The notes: generated by a model not told the origin, from the sequence alone. A stretch of 64,000 nt of DNA from Flavobacteriales bacterium (GCA_021741155.1 JAIOYP010000006.1:62001-126000); one strand, 5' to 3'. Positions 8,736-17,526 are shown, counted from the stretch's first letter. A program made the numbers and translations.

Positions 8736-10094
8736 TTAGTCTGCCAAGGCCTTAATGATGTCGTGCTTGGTCAGAATGCGATAAACGCCCGTTCCGTCTT
8801 TGTAAAGCACGGCAGGTGTGTTCTTGTCAAATGTTTCTGCCATTTCAGAAATGCTCATGCTGCCGCTCACTTCAGGGAAAGGGGCTTGCATAATATCACG
8901 CACCTTGCAGTTGCGGTCTTCTGGCTTGTTGAATAGGTGATGGAACAACTTCCCTTCGGTAATTGAACCAACTGGCTTTCCGTTTTCAAATACAGGCAAT
9001 TGTGAAATACCATGGTCGGTAATCATCTTTAGCACATCGTTTACAGGTGCATCCGCTTCAGCAAACATCAAGTCGCGCTGCTTAGAACCGTGCACTTCCA
9101 ACACGCTGATGCGGTCTTTGTCTAAGAATCCACGATCGCGCATCCAATCGTCATTGAAAATCTTTCCAACGTAGCGGCTACCGTGATCGTGAAAAATCAC
9201 CACTACCACATCTTCTGGCTTCAATTTGTCTTTCAATTGATTCAATCCAGCAATGGCGCAACCCGCGCTGTTTCCCACAAAAATGCCTTCTTTCTTGGCT
9301 ATTTCGCGGGTCATAATCATGCCGTCCTTGTCGGTTACCTTCTCAAATAGGTCGATAATCCCGAAATCAATACACTTCGGAATGATGTCTTCGCCAATGC
9401 CTTCCGTCACGTACGAATAAATTTCTTTCGGGTCAATTTTGCCCGTTTCGTGATACGCTTTCAAGGTAGAACCGTAGGTGTCAACACCCCAAATCTTGAT
9501 GTTTGGGTTCTGCTCCTTCAAATATCTTCCCGTTCCAGAAATGGTGCCGCCTGTGCCCACACCCACTACCAAGTGCGTAATCTTTCCTTCGGTTTGTTCC
9601 CAAATCTCAGGGCCCGTTTGCTCATAATGAGCCACTACATTGCTCGGATTGTCATACTGATTCGGGTAAAACGAATTCGGAATCTCACGATTCAATCGTG
9701 CCGAAACAGAATAGTAGGATCGCGGATCATCCGAATCGACATTCGTTGGGGTAACCACCACTTCGGCACCAACAGCGCGAAGCATATCCATTTTTTCCTT
9801 ACTCTGCTTGTCAGGCATCACGCAAATCAGGCGATAGCCTTTCACGATAGCCGCAAGCGCCAATCCCATTCCCGTGTTGCCCGAAGTGCCTTCAATAATC
9901 GTCCCTCCCGGCTTCAGTCGGCCATCCTTCTCGGCATCTTCCACCATCTTCACCGCCATCCTATCCTTGATAGAATTACCCGGATTAAACGTTTCCACCT
10001 TGGCCAAAACCGTGCATGGCAAGTCGCTGCAAACCTTATTCAGCTTCACCAAAGGCGTGTTGCCTATCGTCTCTAAAATATTGTTGTAATACAT
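8736..10094 (-). CDS. cystathionine beta-synthase (OASS-type domain plus CBS pair)
   Basis: 452 residues from the ATG at 10094. Residues 1-~325 are a fold type II PLP enzyme: LETIGNTPLVKLN, NPGNSIKDRM with the PLP Lys, EGTSGNTGMGLA, GVGTGGTISGTG. Residues ~335-452 are two CBS motifs (VNDVLKMITDHGISQLPVFENGKPVGSI and ISEMAETFDKNTPAVLYKDGTGVYRILTKHDII). No N-terminal heme-binding segment is present. The enzyme condenses serine (or O-acetylserine) with homocysteine or sulfide in transsulfuration. An open frame extends to 10235, but conserved sequence begins at 10094 and a TACCTTTG promoter box lies at 10106-10099, inside the putative extension, so the longer start is unlikely. Confidence 0.9.
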   Translation of the reverse strand: MYYNNILETIGNTPLVKLNKVCSDLPCTVLAKVETFNPGNSIKDRMAVKMVEDAEKDGRLKPGGTIIEGTSGNTGMGLALAAIVKGYRLICVMPDKQSKEKMDMLRAVGAEVVVTPTNVDSDDPRSYYSVSARLNREIPNSFYPNQYDNPSNVVAHYEQTGPEIWEQTEGKITHLVVGVGTGGTISGTGRYLKEQNPNIKIWGVDTYGSTLKAYHETGKIDPKEIYSYVTEGIGEDIIPKCIDFGIIDLFEKVTDKDGMIMTREIAKKEGIFVGNSAGCAIAGLNQLKDKLKPEDVVVVIFHDHGSRYVGKIFNDDWMRDRGFLDKDRISVLEVHGSKQRDLMFAEADAPVNDVLKMITDHGISQLPVFENGKPVGSITEGKLFHHLFNKPEDRNCKVRDIMQAPFPEVSGSMSISEMAETFDKNTPAVLYKDGTGVYRILTKHDIIKALAD

Positions 10095-10098
10095 GCCG

Positions 10099-10106
10099 CA
10101 AAGGTA
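10099..10106 (-). promoter_or_regulatory. -7 promoter box TACCTTTG, nearly leaderless
   Basis: TACCTTTG matches the Bacteroidetes -7 consensus TAnnTTTG and ends 4 nt before the cystathionine beta-synthase ATG, so transcription would begin at or beside the start codon. No well-spaced TTG -33 element was found. Confidence 0.55.
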
Positions 10107-10150
10107 GAAACCTCCTTTTCTTGGCATTGTCTTCAAACGACTTCTTTTTT

Positions 10151-10247
10151 GGGCGTGTCCGCGCAGCTGCGCAAGCGCGGTCGGGTCGTTCGCTATATCT
10201 TTTTTGTGAAAAACAAAAAAGGATGCCGCTTCCACCCCTCACGCGGC
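10151..10247 (+). repeat. structured intergenic repeat, copy 1
   Basis: This 97-bp element shares three conserved blocks with the copy at 17527-17655 (opposite strand): GGGCGTG at the start, GTCGGG followed by TCGCTATATCTTTT or its variant in the middle, and AAAAGGATGCCGCTTCC ... CCTCACGCGG at the end. Between the blocks sit two different self-complementary arms: here GCGC-AGCT-GCGC, and TTTTTTGT-GAAA-ACAAAAAA. The arms differ in sequence between copies yet both fold, which suggests selection on structure. It lies between the radical SAM gene and cystathionine beta-synthase. Confidence 0.75.
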
Positions 10248-10310
10248 ACTCCGATTCAGATTACAAGAAATCCGCGAAAACCCGCGCTTACCGCGTCATC
10301 CGCGTTCTAT

Positions 10311-12494
10311 TTACACAACCAAAAGCCCAATCTCTCGCAGTTCCTCCATCAACTCATCCTTCCAAAAAGATTCAAAATCCTCCAAATGGCTGTCATTGTA
10401 ATCTTCGATAAAAGATTTGAAAGTGAATTCCTCCGTGCTCATCGACTGCAACACGCTCTCAAGCCACTGACCTTCCGCAATCGGGCATTCTAAATAAATG
10501 GTTTCCTTTTTGTCGTAAATCGTCAGCGTGCATTCCGACATGTCGTACTCAACAGGGCCACCAAGCCAAACAACTTGAGCGGTTTGCTTCAGTTCTCGGT
10601 TTTCCGGTTCTGCCAAATAGCTTTCAATCAAATTAGCCGGAAGCGAAGTTTCTGGCATTTCATCCTCAAACCAATCTTGCAGTGGAAGCTCAAACCCAAC
10701 GCAATGCATGTAATTGAACAGCGATTTCTTCAAGCCTTCTCCAAATTGGTCGTGGTCTGCGCCTGTTGGATCTTCGTGTTGCAAGTCGTTATTGGCAAAT
10801 GGCCCAATGCTTTCTCCCACAATCTTCACGTTGAACTTCTCAGGGTTCTTCCCAACTGGACTGTGAGCCGTCATGGCAAACCGATGCCAGTAAGCAGATT
10901 GCATCACGTTCATTTCAAACATTTGCCGCACAACTTCCAACGAATCGATAGTTTCCTGTGCGGTTTGTGTCGGGAAACCGTACATCAAATACGCATGCAC
11001 CATAATGCCAGCACGATTGAAATTCTCGTTCACCTTCGACACTTGCTCTATCGAAACACCTTTGGAAATAAGTTTTAGTAAACGATCTGAGGCGACCTCC
11101 AATCCACCTGAGATAGCAATACAACCTGAAGCCGCCAGCAAGCGACACAAATCATAATTAAAACTCTTTTCAAAGCGAATATTCGCCCACCAAGTCACCA
11201 CCAATTTGCGTTTCAGAATCTCCAATGCAATGGCTTTCATCAACGCAGGCGGTGCGGCTTCATCCACAAAATGGAAGCCGCGTTCGCCTGTTTGCGCCAC
11301 CAGTTCTTCCATTCGGTCAACGGTCAGCATGGCTGATGAACCCTCATAGTTTTTGATGTAATCCAACGAAATATCGCAGAAGGTGCACTTGCCCCAGTAA
11401 CAGCCGTGGGCCATGGTTAGTTTATTCCAACGGCCATCGCTCCACAATCGGTGCATGGGGTTGGTAATCTGAATAACCGACAAGTATTTTTTAAGCGGTA
11501 ATCCAGAGTAATCAGGCGTCCCAACTTTCTCTTGTTTTATGTCTTCCGTTGTGCTTCCGTTACAATACTTAACTGCGCCATCAACAAGTGTAAATGTGCG
11601 TTTTAGATTTGCGGTTTCGGTCTTTCCATCAAGATGAGAAAGAAGGGTCATTAGAGGTGCTTCCCCATCATCCAAGGTGATGAAATCCACGAATTCAAAT
11701 ACGCGAGAATCCGATAACGAACGTAGTTCAGTATTCGGGAATCCGCCACCCATCGCAATTGTAATGTTCGGATGGTTTTTCTTCAGCCATTGCCCGCATT
11801 TGAAAGCGGCAAATAAGTTACCAGGAAACGGTACTGAAAGACAAACAAGCGTTGGTTTTTCAGCTTCAATTCTGTCTTTCAGAATCGAAAGCATCATCTT
11901 GGTTATTAGGCTCTGATCTTCGTACAGTTCTTTGTACAATTCATCAAACGAACGGGCTGATATTCCCAACCGTTCGGCATAACGACTAAACCCGAAATGC
12001 GGGTCAACCAGTTCAACAATAAAATCGCCAATGTCTTCTAAATAAAGCGTGGCTAAATGGCGCGCTTTATCGCGGATTCCCATCGAGCCAAAAGCCCATT
12101 CCAAGTCTTCCATCTGTTCAAACTTGGAGGCTTCTGGGAGGAAATTCCGTTCGCAGATAAAATGGCTTAGCGTTGGGTCGTCATCTTGTAAGAAGCCAAT
12201 CACCGCATCAATCGTGTGGATGTAGCGTTCGCGAAGCGCAAAAATGCGAAGCGAATTATCCGAGGCTTCATCCAAATTCTCGCTGGCTACCGCGAATAAT
12301 TCCTCCAGTCCTTTCTTCGAAAACAAACGTAAAATGGTCTCAATTCCTAGATCTAGTTGAGTGCTTTCAACGCCTTGTGTGTTCAGGAAACCTTTCAGGT
12401 AGGCCGTAGCTGGGTAGGGCGTATTCAGCTGGGTAAATGGTGGACAGACAAGGAGAATCTTTTGGTTCACGTTTTCGAGTTGGAAGGAGTTCAA
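10311..12494 (-). CDS. B12-binding domain radical SAM protein
   Basis: 727 residues. An N-terminal cobalamin-binding-like Rossmann region begins at KILLVCPPF (residue ~12) and continues with LVCLSVPFPGN and MGGGFPN near 217-253. The radical SAM core begins at MAHGCYWGKCTFC: Cys365, Cys370 and Cys373 give a CX4CX2C spacing rather than the usual CX3CX2C. GGLEVASDRLLKLISKGVS and MVHAYLMYGFPTQT are typical downstream barrel segments, followed by ~130 residues of C-terminal extension. Proteins of this class carry out methylations, ring rearrangements or other radical chemistry with SAM and often cobalamin; the substrate cannot be inferred here. The gene lies alone between two intergenic repeats. 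Confidence 0.82.
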   Translation of the reverse strand: MNSFQLENVNQKILLVCPPFTQLNTPYPATAYLKGFLNTQGVESTQLDLGIETILRLFSKKGLEELFAVASENLDEASDNSLRIFALRERYIHTIDAVIGFLQDDDPTLSHFICERNFLPEASKFEQMEDLEWAFGSMGIRDKARHLATLYLEDIGDFIVELVDPHFGFSRYAERLGISARSFDELYKELYEDQSLITKMMLSILKDRIEAEKPTLVCLSVPFPGNLFAAFKCGQWLKKNHPNITIAMGGGFPNTELRSLSDSRVFEFVDFITLDDGEAPLMTLLSHLDGKTETANLKRTFTLVDGAVKYCNGSTTEDIKQEKVGTPDYSGLPLKKYLSVIQITNPMHRLWSDGRWNKLTMAHGCYWGKCTFCDISLDYIKNYEGSSAMLTVDRMEELVAQTGERGFHFVDEAAPPALMKAIALEILKRKLVVTWWANIRFEKSFNYDLCRLLAASGCIAISGGLEVASDRLLKLISKGVSIEQVSKVNENFNRAGIMVHAYLMYGFPTQTAQETIDSLEVVRQMFEMNVMQSAYWHRFAMTAHSPVGKNPEKFNVKIVGESIGPFANNDLQHEDPTGADHDQFGEGLKKSLFNYMHCVGFELPLQDWFEDEMPETSLPANLIESYLAEPENRELKQTAQVVWLGGPVEYDMSECTLTIYDKKETIYLECPIAEGQWLESVLQSMSTEEFTFKSFIEDYNDSHLEDFESFWKDELMEELREIGLLVV

Positions 12495-12563
12495 AGTAAA
12501 CGTTTACTTCTTTGATTAAATGAATAGCGGCTTATGTGCCCAGCCTTATGAAGAAATTTGTTT

Positions 12564-12653
12564 AGCCACAGAAACACGGAACGCACAGAACGGACACAGA
12601 AAATGTTGTCCATGCTCTGTGAAAACCTCTGTGAATTCTGTGTCTCTGTGGCT
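12564..12653. repeat. CCACAG/CTGTGG imperfect palindrome, copy A
   Basis: A 90-bp imperfect inverted repeat whose ends are AGCCACAGAAACAC and GTGTCTCTGTGGCT, with internal CACAGA/TCTGTG pairings. It lies between the radical SAM gene start and the helicase stop. Four relatives occur at 21645-21740, 43406-43488, 47602-47675 and 48463-48542. Confidence 0.75.
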
Positions 12654-12689
12654 ATTCCATGTACTAAACATGATGACAATCATTTGCGA

Positions 12690-13832
12690 CTAAAAGCCCG
12701 AAAGATCCAAGTTTTCAGAATCAATCATGGTAACAACGGCCTTCATCTTCTTCTGAATGACTTTGAAATGATGCGCTCCTTCCTCGGTTACAAACGTGAT
12801 GGCTTCGCCTGGGTTTTCGGCTCGACCAGTTCTACCAATTCGATGCACGAAATCCTTGGGCGAACGGGGCAATTCGTAGTTAATGACATACGGCAGAAAC
12901 TCAATGTCAATGCCACGCGACAGCAAATCGGTTGCTACCAAAACGGTTATTTCTCCTTGTTTGAAATAATGCAAGGTTTCCGTTCTGTTTCCTTGACTTT
13001 TCTTGCTATGAATGGCTCTTGCCGAGATGCCGTTTTTCTGAAGCTTATCGGCCACCAGATCCGCTTGATAAACGGAAGAAGTAAAGACCAAAACCTGCTC
13101 CATTGCCTTTTCCTTAATCAAGTATCGGAGTAGCGGACCTTTCTTTTCGTCCTTCACGTAATAACCCATTTGATTAATGAGTTCCGTTCGTTCTTGCTCT
13201 GGCGCAATGGTGATGGTTACAGGGTTATTGAGCAATACCTGCTGCATGCTCTTAACATCAGGACTGAGCGTTGCGGAGAACAAAAGATTCTGACGTTTAC
13301 GCGGTAAAAGCGCGAAAACCGTGTCCATCTCAGCCTTAAATCCAAGGTTGAGCAACTTGTCTGCCTCATCGAGAATGAGCGTGCTAACCGAAGAAAAATG
13401 AAGCGCATTTGATTCGGATAATTCCAATAGTCTTCCGGGAGTTGCCACCAACACATTTACGTTGCTCATTGCTTTCATCTGCGGATTGATGGATACGCCA
13501 CCAAACACCGCCAAGGACTTAAAAGGAAAGGGAACATCAGCGCCAAACTGGCTAAAGACGTTCTCCACCTGAATGGCTAACTCGCGCGTTGGAACCATCA
13601 CCAAAACATTAATGTGTCTATTGCGAGTTGGTGCTTGTTTCTCCAACTGCATCAGAACAGGCAACACATAACTTGCTGTTTTGCCTGAACCTGTTTGTGC
13701 AAGACCAAGCACATCTTTCCCGTCTAGAATGGCCGGAATGGCTTGTTCTTGAATCGGATACGGCTTCTTAAACCCGTGTTTTTCGAGGCTATTCAGCAGG
13801 TGTGAAGACAATTTTAACGAAGCAAAAGACAT
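12690..13832 (-). CDS. DEAD-box RNA helicase (RhlE-like)
   Basis: 380 residues with the full set of helicase motifs: Q-motif region LEKHGFKKPYPIQEQAIP, Walker A AQTGSGKT, PTRELAIQ, TPGRLLE, DEAD within LILDEADKLL, SAT, ATDLLSRGIDI and HRIGRTGRAENPG. It ends soon after the second RecA domain (~SENLDLSGF), lacking the long basic tails of CsdA or RhlE, so it is a minimal helicase core acting on cytoplasmic RNA, for instance in ribosome assembly or mRNA turnover. The N-terminal MSFASLKLSSHLLNSL is the expected start. Confidence 0.93.
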   Translation of the reverse strand: MSFASLKLSSHLLNSLEKHGFKKPYPIQEQAIPAILDGKDVLGLAQTGSGKTASYVLPVLMQLEKQAPTRNRHINVLVMVPTRELAIQVENVFSQFGADVPFPFKSLAVFGGVSINPQMKAMSNVNVLVATPGRLLELSESNALHFSSVSTLILDEADKLLNLGFKAEMDTVFALLPRKRQNLLFSATLSPDVKSMQQVLLNNPVTITIAPEQERTELINQMGYYVKDEKKGPLLRYLIKEKAMEQVLVFTSSVYQADLVADKLQKNGISARAIHSKKSQGNRTETLHYFKQGEITVLVATDLLSRGIDIEFLPYVINYELPRSPKDFVHRIGRTGRAENPGEAITFVTEEGAHHFKVIQKKMKAVVTMIDSENLDLSGF

Positions 13833-14000
13833 ATAGTGTTCTGGATTTATTGAAGCCGCGAAGATAGGTAGGTCAATTGCAGTTGGACTGAAGGCTTTTG
13901 ACAGGTGAATATGTCAATGTATTCATGCTAATGTTCGCTGAAAACATGAATGCAATGACGTTTATTATTAATAAAAATATCAATGCATTGATGCTTTGAG

Positions 14001-14008
14001 TACCTTTG
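14001..14008 (+). promoter_or_regulatory. -7 promoter box TACCTTTG with upstream dyad
   Basis: TACCTTTG lies 7 nt before the ATPase ATG at 14016, implying a very short or absent leader. Upstream are an inverted repeat ATTCATG/CATGAAT (13921-13927 with 13945-13951) and the palindrome TCAATGCATTGA (13980-13991), which could be operators. Confidence 0.5.
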
Positions 14009-14015
14009 TAGTCAA

Positions 14016-15203
14016 ATGGAAGAGCTAGAACAAAAATTTTATCAGAAATACGCACGCACTAACGAGGATGCTATTCGCAATTTTGCCAGTGTTATTGATT
14101 GGTCTGACCGGTTGATTGGTATAAAAGGAGGAAGAGGCGTTGGCAAGACAACCATGATTCTGCAGCACATCAAAAAGAACTACAAGCCTGACGGCAAGGT
14201 GCTGTACATCAGTTTGGACAACCTTTATTTTTCTGAGAATTCTTTTTACCGACTGGCAGACGAATTTCATCGGAAAGGAGGTGTTTTTCTGGCCGTAGAT
14301 GAAGTGCACAGGTATCCTAATTGGGCAACGGAAATGAAGAATATCTATGACGATATGCCCGATTTGAAGATCGTTTTCACGGGCTCTTCGCTATTGCACT
14401 TGCACAAGGCTAAGGCCGACCTTAGCAGACGGGCGGTGATGTACAGCATGCCAGGTCTTTCTTTTCGAGAATTTTTAGGTTTCGAAACAGGACAAATGTT
14501 CGAGAAATGTACGCTGGACGACCTCATTGGCAATCATACCGAACTAGCCATTAACGTGGCCTCTAAAATAAAGCCGTTGGCCTATTTCGATGCGTATCTG
14601 AACCACGGATACTATCCTTTCTATTTAGAGAATAAGACATCCTTTCATCAGAAATTGTCCGAAACGGTGTTGGCTGTTTTGGAGGTAGATATTACGCAGT
14701 TTGCATCGGTTCAGGTCTCCAATATCATCTACCTGAAAAAGCTGTTGCAGATCATCAGCAATTCGGTGCCATTCAAACCAAATATGAATGCGCTGAGTCA
14801 ACGCACTGGCATAAGTTTGAACACCATGAAAATCTATCTTGGTTTGTTGAGCGATGCAGAACTTCTGCAACTCCTGCATGTAAAAGGAAAGGGCATGAAT
14901 AGTCTGAATCGGCCAGAGAAAATCTATCTCGGAAATACCAATCTCATCTACAATTTGGGCGATGGGAATCTCGGAAATGTGAGAGAAACCTTCTTCCTGC
15001 AACAGACCCGTATATCAAACATGATAGCCGCATCGCCTTCGGCTGATTTTCTGGTGAATGACAAATACACGTTTGAGGTTGGTGGCAAGGGAAAAACCAG
15101 TAAACAAATTTCAGGAGTCAAACATTCTTACCTCGTAAAGGACGACATCGAAATCGGGTCTGGGAATACCATTCCGCTGTGGATGTTTGGGATGCTTTAT
15201 TGA
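14016..15203 (+). CDS. AAA_14 / DUF4143 ATP-binding protein
   Basis: 395 residues. An N-terminal AAA+ domain has Walker A GGRGVGKT (residues ~38-46), Walker B VFLAVDEVHRYPNW and sensor-like IVFTGSSLL; then a winged-helix-like part (LSQRTGISLNTMKIYLGLLSDAELL) and a C-terminal DUF4143 region that ends with a PD-(D/E)XK-like FEVGGKGKTSKQISG. Such ATPases are common solitary accessory genes in Bacteroidota and archaea and their role is not settled; they are often suggested to act in defence or DNA handling. It has no partner gene here. A second, differently built ATPase lies at 37549-38688. Confidence 0.88.
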   Translation: MEELEQKFYQKYARTNEDAIRNFASVIDWSDRLIGIKGGRGVGKTTMILQHIKKNYKPDGKVLYISLDNLYFSENSFYRLADEFHRKGGVFLAVDEVHRYPNWATEMKNIYDDMPDLKIVFTGSSLLHLHKAKADLSRRAVMYSMPGLSFREFLGFETGQMFEKCTLDDLIGNHTELAINVASKIKPLAYFDAYLNHGYYPFYLENKTSFHQKLSETVLAVLEVDITQFASVQVSNIIYLKKLLQIISNSVPFKPNMNALSQRTGISLNTMKIYLGLLSDAELLQLLHVKGKGMNSLNRPEKIYLGNTNLIYNLGDGNLGNVRETFFLQQTRISNMIAASPSADFLVNDKYTFEVGGKGKTSKQISGVKHSYLVKDDIEIGSGNTIPLWMFGMLY

Positions 15204-15235
15204 AGCCTCCAAGACAAACAGGGAATAGGCTCAAT

Positions 15236-15649
15236 CTATTTCCAAAGACCAGAGAGAATGCCTTTTTTATACATGGTTTCCATGTGCGCCAAGCCTACTA
15301 CGATTGCAGGATTGTTCAACTTCGAAATGTCAACAAAAATCTGTTCATACCCATTAAGTAGGATAGGAACTCCCTTTTTAACAGCTTCATCGATTTCAGT
15401 TTCACTAATTGTTTGAAGGAGGGCGAATTGAGATTGAGCTTTCTGACAATAGTCAAGTCCTTTCTCAGCTAGATTAAACTTCATTTTCGAATCGGATTCC
15501 TCGATTATCGTATACGTCATTGTTTGACAAGACAGCAAGTATTCGGTGAGTTTGAGTTTGATTGTGGCGGTATCAGCTACCTTTTCTTGCGCGAAGCTAA
15601 ATTGGAATGATAACCCGAAAGCAAGCAATAGTAGAGATAGATGTTTCAT
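15236..15649 (-). CDS. small secreted protein of unknown function
   Basis: 137 residues from the ATG at 15649, chosen because MKHLSLLLLAFGLSFQFSFAQ is a clean signal peptide; the open frame upstream to 15700 overlaps the next gene. The mature part (EKVADTATIKLKLTEYLLSCQTM...) is mostly helical-looking with two Cys (LLSCQ and LDYCQ) and no recognisable domain. It ends converging on the DUF4143 gene. Its start overlaps by 4 bp the 3' end of the upstream minus-strand gene, suggesting coupled translation, but the pair does not suggest a function. Confidence 0.6.
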   Translation of the reverse strand: MKHLSLLLLAFGLSFQFSFAQEKVADTATIKLKLTEYLLSCQTMTYTIIEESDSKMKFNLAEKGLDYCQKAQSQFALLQTISETEIDEAVKKGVPILLNGYEQIFVDISKLNNPAIVVGLAHMETMYKKGILSGLWK

Positions 15650-16164
15650 GAGAGAATTTGATAGAGATTGAGGTTGCAATATACCTGTTTCTGATACCAA
15701 TTATTCCATGTGGGAAAGGAAGAATGACCCATGTTGAGTATCGTTTGTTTGAATTCAAGTTCAAGGCCTACCAGCCGAGTGTCGTTTTCTTGTGTAAAGC
15801 TATCAAGGAGAACAATGAAGTATTTAAGATGGTTTGCAGGCAGTTTCCTTAGTTTGAGTATGTCCGACCTGTATGCCTCAATATTGTTTCGCAGTTTGAC
15901 CTCAAATACAACCTTTGTGTGGTCTAATTCAAAGACAACGTCATGAAGTCCAGTTTCGACAATCTTAGTTTCTCGTAACCAATTGACCCTGTTACTTTCG
16001 AAAATAGATTCTCGATTTCTTATCAATTCTTGACCAATCCGAAAGGATATGAAAAGTTCTGGTGCAAAGAAAATGCCTTTATCGCAGGAGTTGGATAGGT
16101 CGAGGTCGATTGCCTTAATCGTTCTTTGGATTGTTTCAAATAGAAAAGCGTTATCAATCATCAT
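15646..16164 (-). CDS. PD-(D/E)XK-like nuclease or restriction-endonuclease-like protein
   Basis: About 172 residues from the ATG at 16164 (or 16161). A longer frame reaches 16338 but overlaps the CoA-transferase and its promoter. The sequence ETGLHDVVFE followed by KVVFEVKLRNN matches the D ... (E)VK core of PD-(D/E)XK folds, often seen in small uncharacterised restriction-like proteins of ~170-200 residues. No methyltransferase or other restriction component is adjacent. The function is inferred from the motif alone. Confidence 0.6.
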   Translation of the reverse strand: MMIDNAFLFETIQRTIKAIDLDLSNSCDKGIFFAPELFISFRIGQELIRNRESIFESNRVNWLRETKIVETGLHDVVFELDHTKVVFEVKLRNNIEAYRSDILKLRKLPANHLKYFIVLLDSFTQENDTRLVGLELEFKQTILNMGHSSFPTWNNWYQKQVYCNLNLYQILS

Positions 16165-16205
16165 CGATAATCTCACAAATATTCGCAAGTTTCTAAAGTA
16201 TGTAA

Positions 16206-16213
16206 TTACTTTG
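16206..16213 (+). promoter_or_regulatory. near-consensus -7 box TTACTTTG
   Basis: TTACTTTG (one mismatch to TAnnTTTG) ends 5 nt before the GTG at 16219, supporting that GTG as the start of the CoA-transferase gene and a nearly leaderless transcript. Confidence 0.35.
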
Positions 16214-16218
16214 AGCCT

Positions 16219-17253
16219 GTGAACCAACCACTCCAAGGCTACCGCATTCTCGATTTTACCAAGTTGCTTCCTGGCCCGTTGGCAACGCTTTGGATGGCGC
16301 AGCAAGGCGCGGAGGTGATTAAGGTGGAAAGTCCGCAATCGCCTGATCCCGTTCGGTTCTATCCGCCTATGAAAGACGGTGTTTCGGTGTATTACACCAC
16401 CTTAAATGCAGGAAAAAAAAGTCTTTCGGTTGATTATCGTTCGGAAGAAGGAAAAGAAGTGATTCTGAAGCTGGTTGAAACCGCTGATGTGGTCATTGAG
16501 CAATTCCGTCCTGGCGTGATGGAGGCTTTTGGACTGGGTTTTGAAATGCTCAAAGCAAGAAATCCGAAAATCATTCTGGTGTCGATTACTGGCTACGGAC
16601 AAACGGGAGAAATGGCTGCCACACCAGGTCATGACATTAACTATTTGAGTTATTCGGGCATGTTGGATGCGCAGCGCGATACCAACGGAAACCCGATTCT
16701 TTCCGCTGCACAATTAGCTGATATCGCTGGTGGAAGCATGATGGCGCTGAATGCCACTACTTCGGCTTTGCTTCACTGCGAACGAACTGGCAAAGGCCAA
16801 CACGCGGATGTTTCGATGACGCACAACGTTTCTGTCTTGGAAACCATGCGGATTGCAGAAGAACTGGAAACAGGCACTAGCAACGGTTATCTCTCTGGTA
16901 GATTGGCTTCTTACAATATCTACAAATGTGCCGATGGAAGGCACGTGGCGTTGGGTGCTCTCGAACCAAAATTTTGGCAAAAATTCTGTAACCTGATGGG
17001 ACATCCCGAATGGGGAGGAAGGTTGATGGAAAAGGAATTGATTGCTGAAGTTGCAACTCAATTCGCCAAGCAACCAATGAGCTATTGGACAGATAAATTG
17101 GAAAAAGAAGACGTGTGTCTTTCGCCAATTCTTACGGTTCAGGAAGCTGCGAAACACTCGCTTTTTAAGAATGGATTCCCACAGCCTTTTGGTTCATCGG
17201 AATTGGGTGATGCACCAAAATTGGGTGCCAATAATGAGGAATTGTTGTCGTGA
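16219..17253 (+). CDS. CaiB/BaiF family CoA-transferase
   Basis: 344 residues from a GTG start. Family features in order: GYRILDFTKLLPGPLATLWMAQQGAEVIKVE at the N-terminus, then DYRSEEGKE, EQFRPGVMEAFGL and SITGYGQTG, and QLADIAGGSMMALNA, whose Asp is the expected acyl-anhydride nucleophile of class III CoA-transferases. The small size (most members are 360-400 residues) fits the shorter alpha-methylacyl-CoA racemase/carnitine-type branch. It could transfer CoA between organic acids or racemise 2-methylacyl-CoA; the substrate is not visible. The start is GTG, preceded closely by a TTACTTTG box. Confidence 0.88.
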   Translation: MNQPLQGYRILDFTKLLPGPLATLWMAQQGAEVIKVESPQSPDPVRFYPPMKDGVSVYYTTLNAGKKSLSVDYRSEEGKEVILKLVETADVVIEQFRPGVMEAFGLGFEMLKARNPKIILVSITGYGQTGEMAATPGHDINYLSYSGMLDAQRDTNGNPILSAAQLADIAGGSMMALNATTSALLHCERTGKGQHADVSMTHNVSVLETMRIAEELETGTSNGYLSGRLASYNIYKCADGRHVALGALEPKFWQKFCNLMGHPEWGGRLMEKELIAEVATQFAKQPMSYWTDKLEKEDVCLSPILTVQEAAKHSLFKNGFPQPFGSSELGDAPKLGANNEELLS

Positions 17254-17283
17254 AACGGTTATTGGAACAACTATCTTTCCGCC

Positions 17284-17499
17284 ATGCTAACTGCGCCTGA
17301 CCCGAATATTCTGCAAGAGATTACTACGTTCAAAATGCCGTATGGTAAATACAAGGGAACGGCAATTATCCGAATTCCCGTTCACTATTTGGAGTGGATG
17401 GCTTCGCAGGGATTCCCTGCGGGAAAGTTGGGAATGCTGCTATCGACTGCTCATGTCATTAAAACGAACGGTTTAGAGCATTTGGTGCCTCGGGGTTGA
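17284..17499 (+). CDS. DUF3820 family protein
   Basis: 71 residues. The core FKMPYGKYKGTAIIRIPVHYLEWMASQGFPAGKLGMLL is the typical DUF3820 signature (MPFGK-x2-G, P-x2-YL-x-W, GFP-x-GKLG). The family consists of small cytoplasmic proteins of unknown or putative nucleic-acid-related function. It follows the CoA-transferase by 30 nt on the same strand and is probably cotranscribed. Confidence 0.8.
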   Translation: MLTAPDPNILQEITTFKMPYGKYKGTAIIRIPVHYLEWMASQGFPAGKLGMLLSTAHVIKTNGLEHLVPRG

Positions 17500-17526
17500 G
17501 GTGTGCAGTGATGCTTGTAGGTTGCA

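Noticed and set aside
8736-10235. Longer form of cystathionine beta-synthase starting at 10235
   Set aside because: The extra N-terminus overlaps the intergenic repeat and the promoter box, and conserved sequence begins at 10094.
14016-15203. Reading the DUF4143 ATPase as part of a defence island
   Set aside because: No nuclease, methyltransferase or other defence partner is in the same operon; the PD-(D/E)XK-like gene at 15646 is convergent and separated by another gene.
15646-16338. 230-residue version of the nuclease-like protein
   Set aside because: The first ~58 residues overlap the opposite CoA-transferase gene and its promoter; the MMIDNAF start is more likely.
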